Assembly: GCF_026210795.1 (NCBI RefSeq)
Contig: NC_089455.1
Coordinates: 1,302,001 to 1,366,000 of the forward strand
Origin: Rhizophagus irregularis
Lineage: Eukaryota; Glomeromycota; Glomeromycetes; Glomerales; Glomeraceae
Reading direction: 5' to 3'
Length of the DNA: 64,000 nucleotides
A program made the translations under genes and the position numbers. Below the pieces are notes generated by a model. The model was not told where the DNA came from. It saw nothing but the letters and a program-made list of their open reading frames with translations, and searched no databases. Position 1 is the stretch's first letter. Every line of letters begins with the position of its first letter. Shown here in pieces: positions 63,008 through 64,000 of the stretch.

Positions 63008-64000
63008 GTATTTGGTGATTATGAGCAAACAGTCTTATGACTTTATCTTTTATTATTAAATTTAAACGAAAAGTACAATAAACAGATCGAACAATATTAT
63101 AAATATCAAATATAGAAAATAAACATAAAAAATAAAAAGAACTAGCTTCACGATTCATACAAGTAAAGAAATCTAAACAAAATAAAATTAAGTAAAGAAA
63201 AACTAAACTATTACAGAAACGCATACCCCATCTTTACCCGAAGGCCAGTGTGAGTCAACTATCCAGCATGTCCTAAGATCCAATCAGTTACCAAAAAGAA
63301 ATCCTAAGTAGAGGCTGAACTGTTAAGCGGCGCCAAAAATCCAAATGCGAAATCCAAGATCCCCCACGGATTATAGAAGAGGAAACCCAAGAAACCCAGG
63401 AATCCAAGGAAGCTGTCGCCAAGGAAGGTGTCGGAGAGTCAAGAGGAATGTTAGAGGAAAGTCGAAGAATAGAAGAAGGCCCAAGAGCTGACGATTTCAT
63501 TTTTTTTGTAATGCCTTGAGCTAATTCCCAATGATGAAAAAAAATGGATCGGCACAACCAGATTTGAACATAAAGGTCAAAATGAAAGTCGTGCAAAGGT
63601 GTATCCAAGATAGACCATATGGTAGGTGAAGAAAAATAAGTTCCAAGAAATTCTGTCAAAGATTTCGGTATAAGTCCTCTTGTGAGTCGCAGGCAGGAAA
63701 TTGAAGGAGGGTCACAATCCCAACAATTAAGAGCCATAAATTCAGCAGCAAAAGAGTCCGGTAAAGGGATTAAAGATGACGCGGAAAGGAAATTATCAAG
63801 ATAAGTAGTCCGAAGAGCCAATAGTAATGTTTTAAAAGTTTGTAAAGAGCTAAATTCCGGTAAAATATAAGGACAAGTCCACAAGTGGTCTAAAGTCTCA
63901 GGAAAGGAATTACATTGAGGACAAAGCCAACTTGGATTATAAAGATGAGGCTTTCGTCTCTGAAGAGTTGTAAGCGTTGGGCAACGTCTAAAAGTAGACT
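63008..64000 (-). mobile_element. Second LINE copy, 3' end only in window
   Basis: About 98% identical to 54745-55735 by eye, with roughly 20 differences, mostly transitions. Holds the 3' UTR and the ORF2 C-terminus (reading 64000-63288, ending RRLTVQPLLRISFW-stop). It reads CGA at 63956-63954 where copy 1 has TGA, so RRKPH is intact. It has 5 C where copy 1 has 4 (near 63363), which changes the C-terminal frame. The element continues past the window. Confidence 0.9.

Overview
The window is nuclear DNA of a very AT-rich eukaryote, most probably an arbuscular mycorrhizal fungus close to Rhizophagus (Glomeromycotina). The signs are short introns of about 50-110 nt with GTAAGT/GTATGT donors, fungal-type housekeeping genes, a cobalamin-dependent methionine synthase (kept by early-diverging fungi but not by yeasts and moulds), and dense transposon debris. 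The organism is an inference from gene content; no marker gene proves it.

Genes. (1) 33-2894 (+): 3' two-thirds of a cobalamin-dependent methionine synthase. (2) 9534-14210 (-): SEC24, a COPII cargo adaptor, 17 exons, 1080 residues. (3) 18874-21800 (-): nuclear poly(A) polymerase, 15 exons, 609 residues. (4) 22028-25258 (+): 12-exon gene, divergent from the poly(A) polymerase across 227 bp, best read as a FANCB-like Fanconi-anaemia core subunit. (5) 14952-16490 (-): remnant of a gene I do not recognise, with a foldback element in one intron. For genes 2 and 3 the exon lengths sum to whole codons with terminal stops.

Mobile DNA, left part (2.9-38 kb): a dead Tc1/mariner element with two nested insertions; pogo-like TA-duplicating elements; a small hAT MITE with an exact 8-bp target duplication; foldback elements with arms up to about 370 bp; a 906-bp SINE-like insertion with a 15-bp duplication and a matching empty site at 26.1 kb; several tandem arrays. 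A palindrome of about 120 bp recurs in at least four places inside elements with different termini.

Mobile DNA, middle part (38.0-53.9 kb): two copies of a two-gene transposon of the CACTA/Plavaka type. Each has a Tnp2-like transposase gene on the minus strand and, divergently, an intron-rich accessory gene on the plus strand whose product carries a conserved WRSDE-L-NLL block. The outer ends are CACTGGTCGAA (38014) and its near complement TTCGACCTGTG (53893). The same end sequence bounds a 120-bp MITE at 26573-26692 with a 3-bp duplication. The first accessory gene is split by a 3.3-kb hAT element with an exact 8-bp duplication; the hAT in turn carries a foldback MITE.

Right part (53.9-64 kb): a second SINE-like copy with a tRNA-like head, then two head-to-tail copies of one non-LTR retrotransposon on the minus strand (ORF1 with RRM and zinc-knuckle-like motif; ORF2 with AP endonuclease, reverse transcriptase and RNase H). 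The full-length copy is dead; most of its stop codons fit C-to-T changes, several of the CGA-to-TGA type. A 242-bp element with a 12-bp duplication sits in its ORF2. No rRNA gene, functional tRNA gene or CRISPR array was seen.
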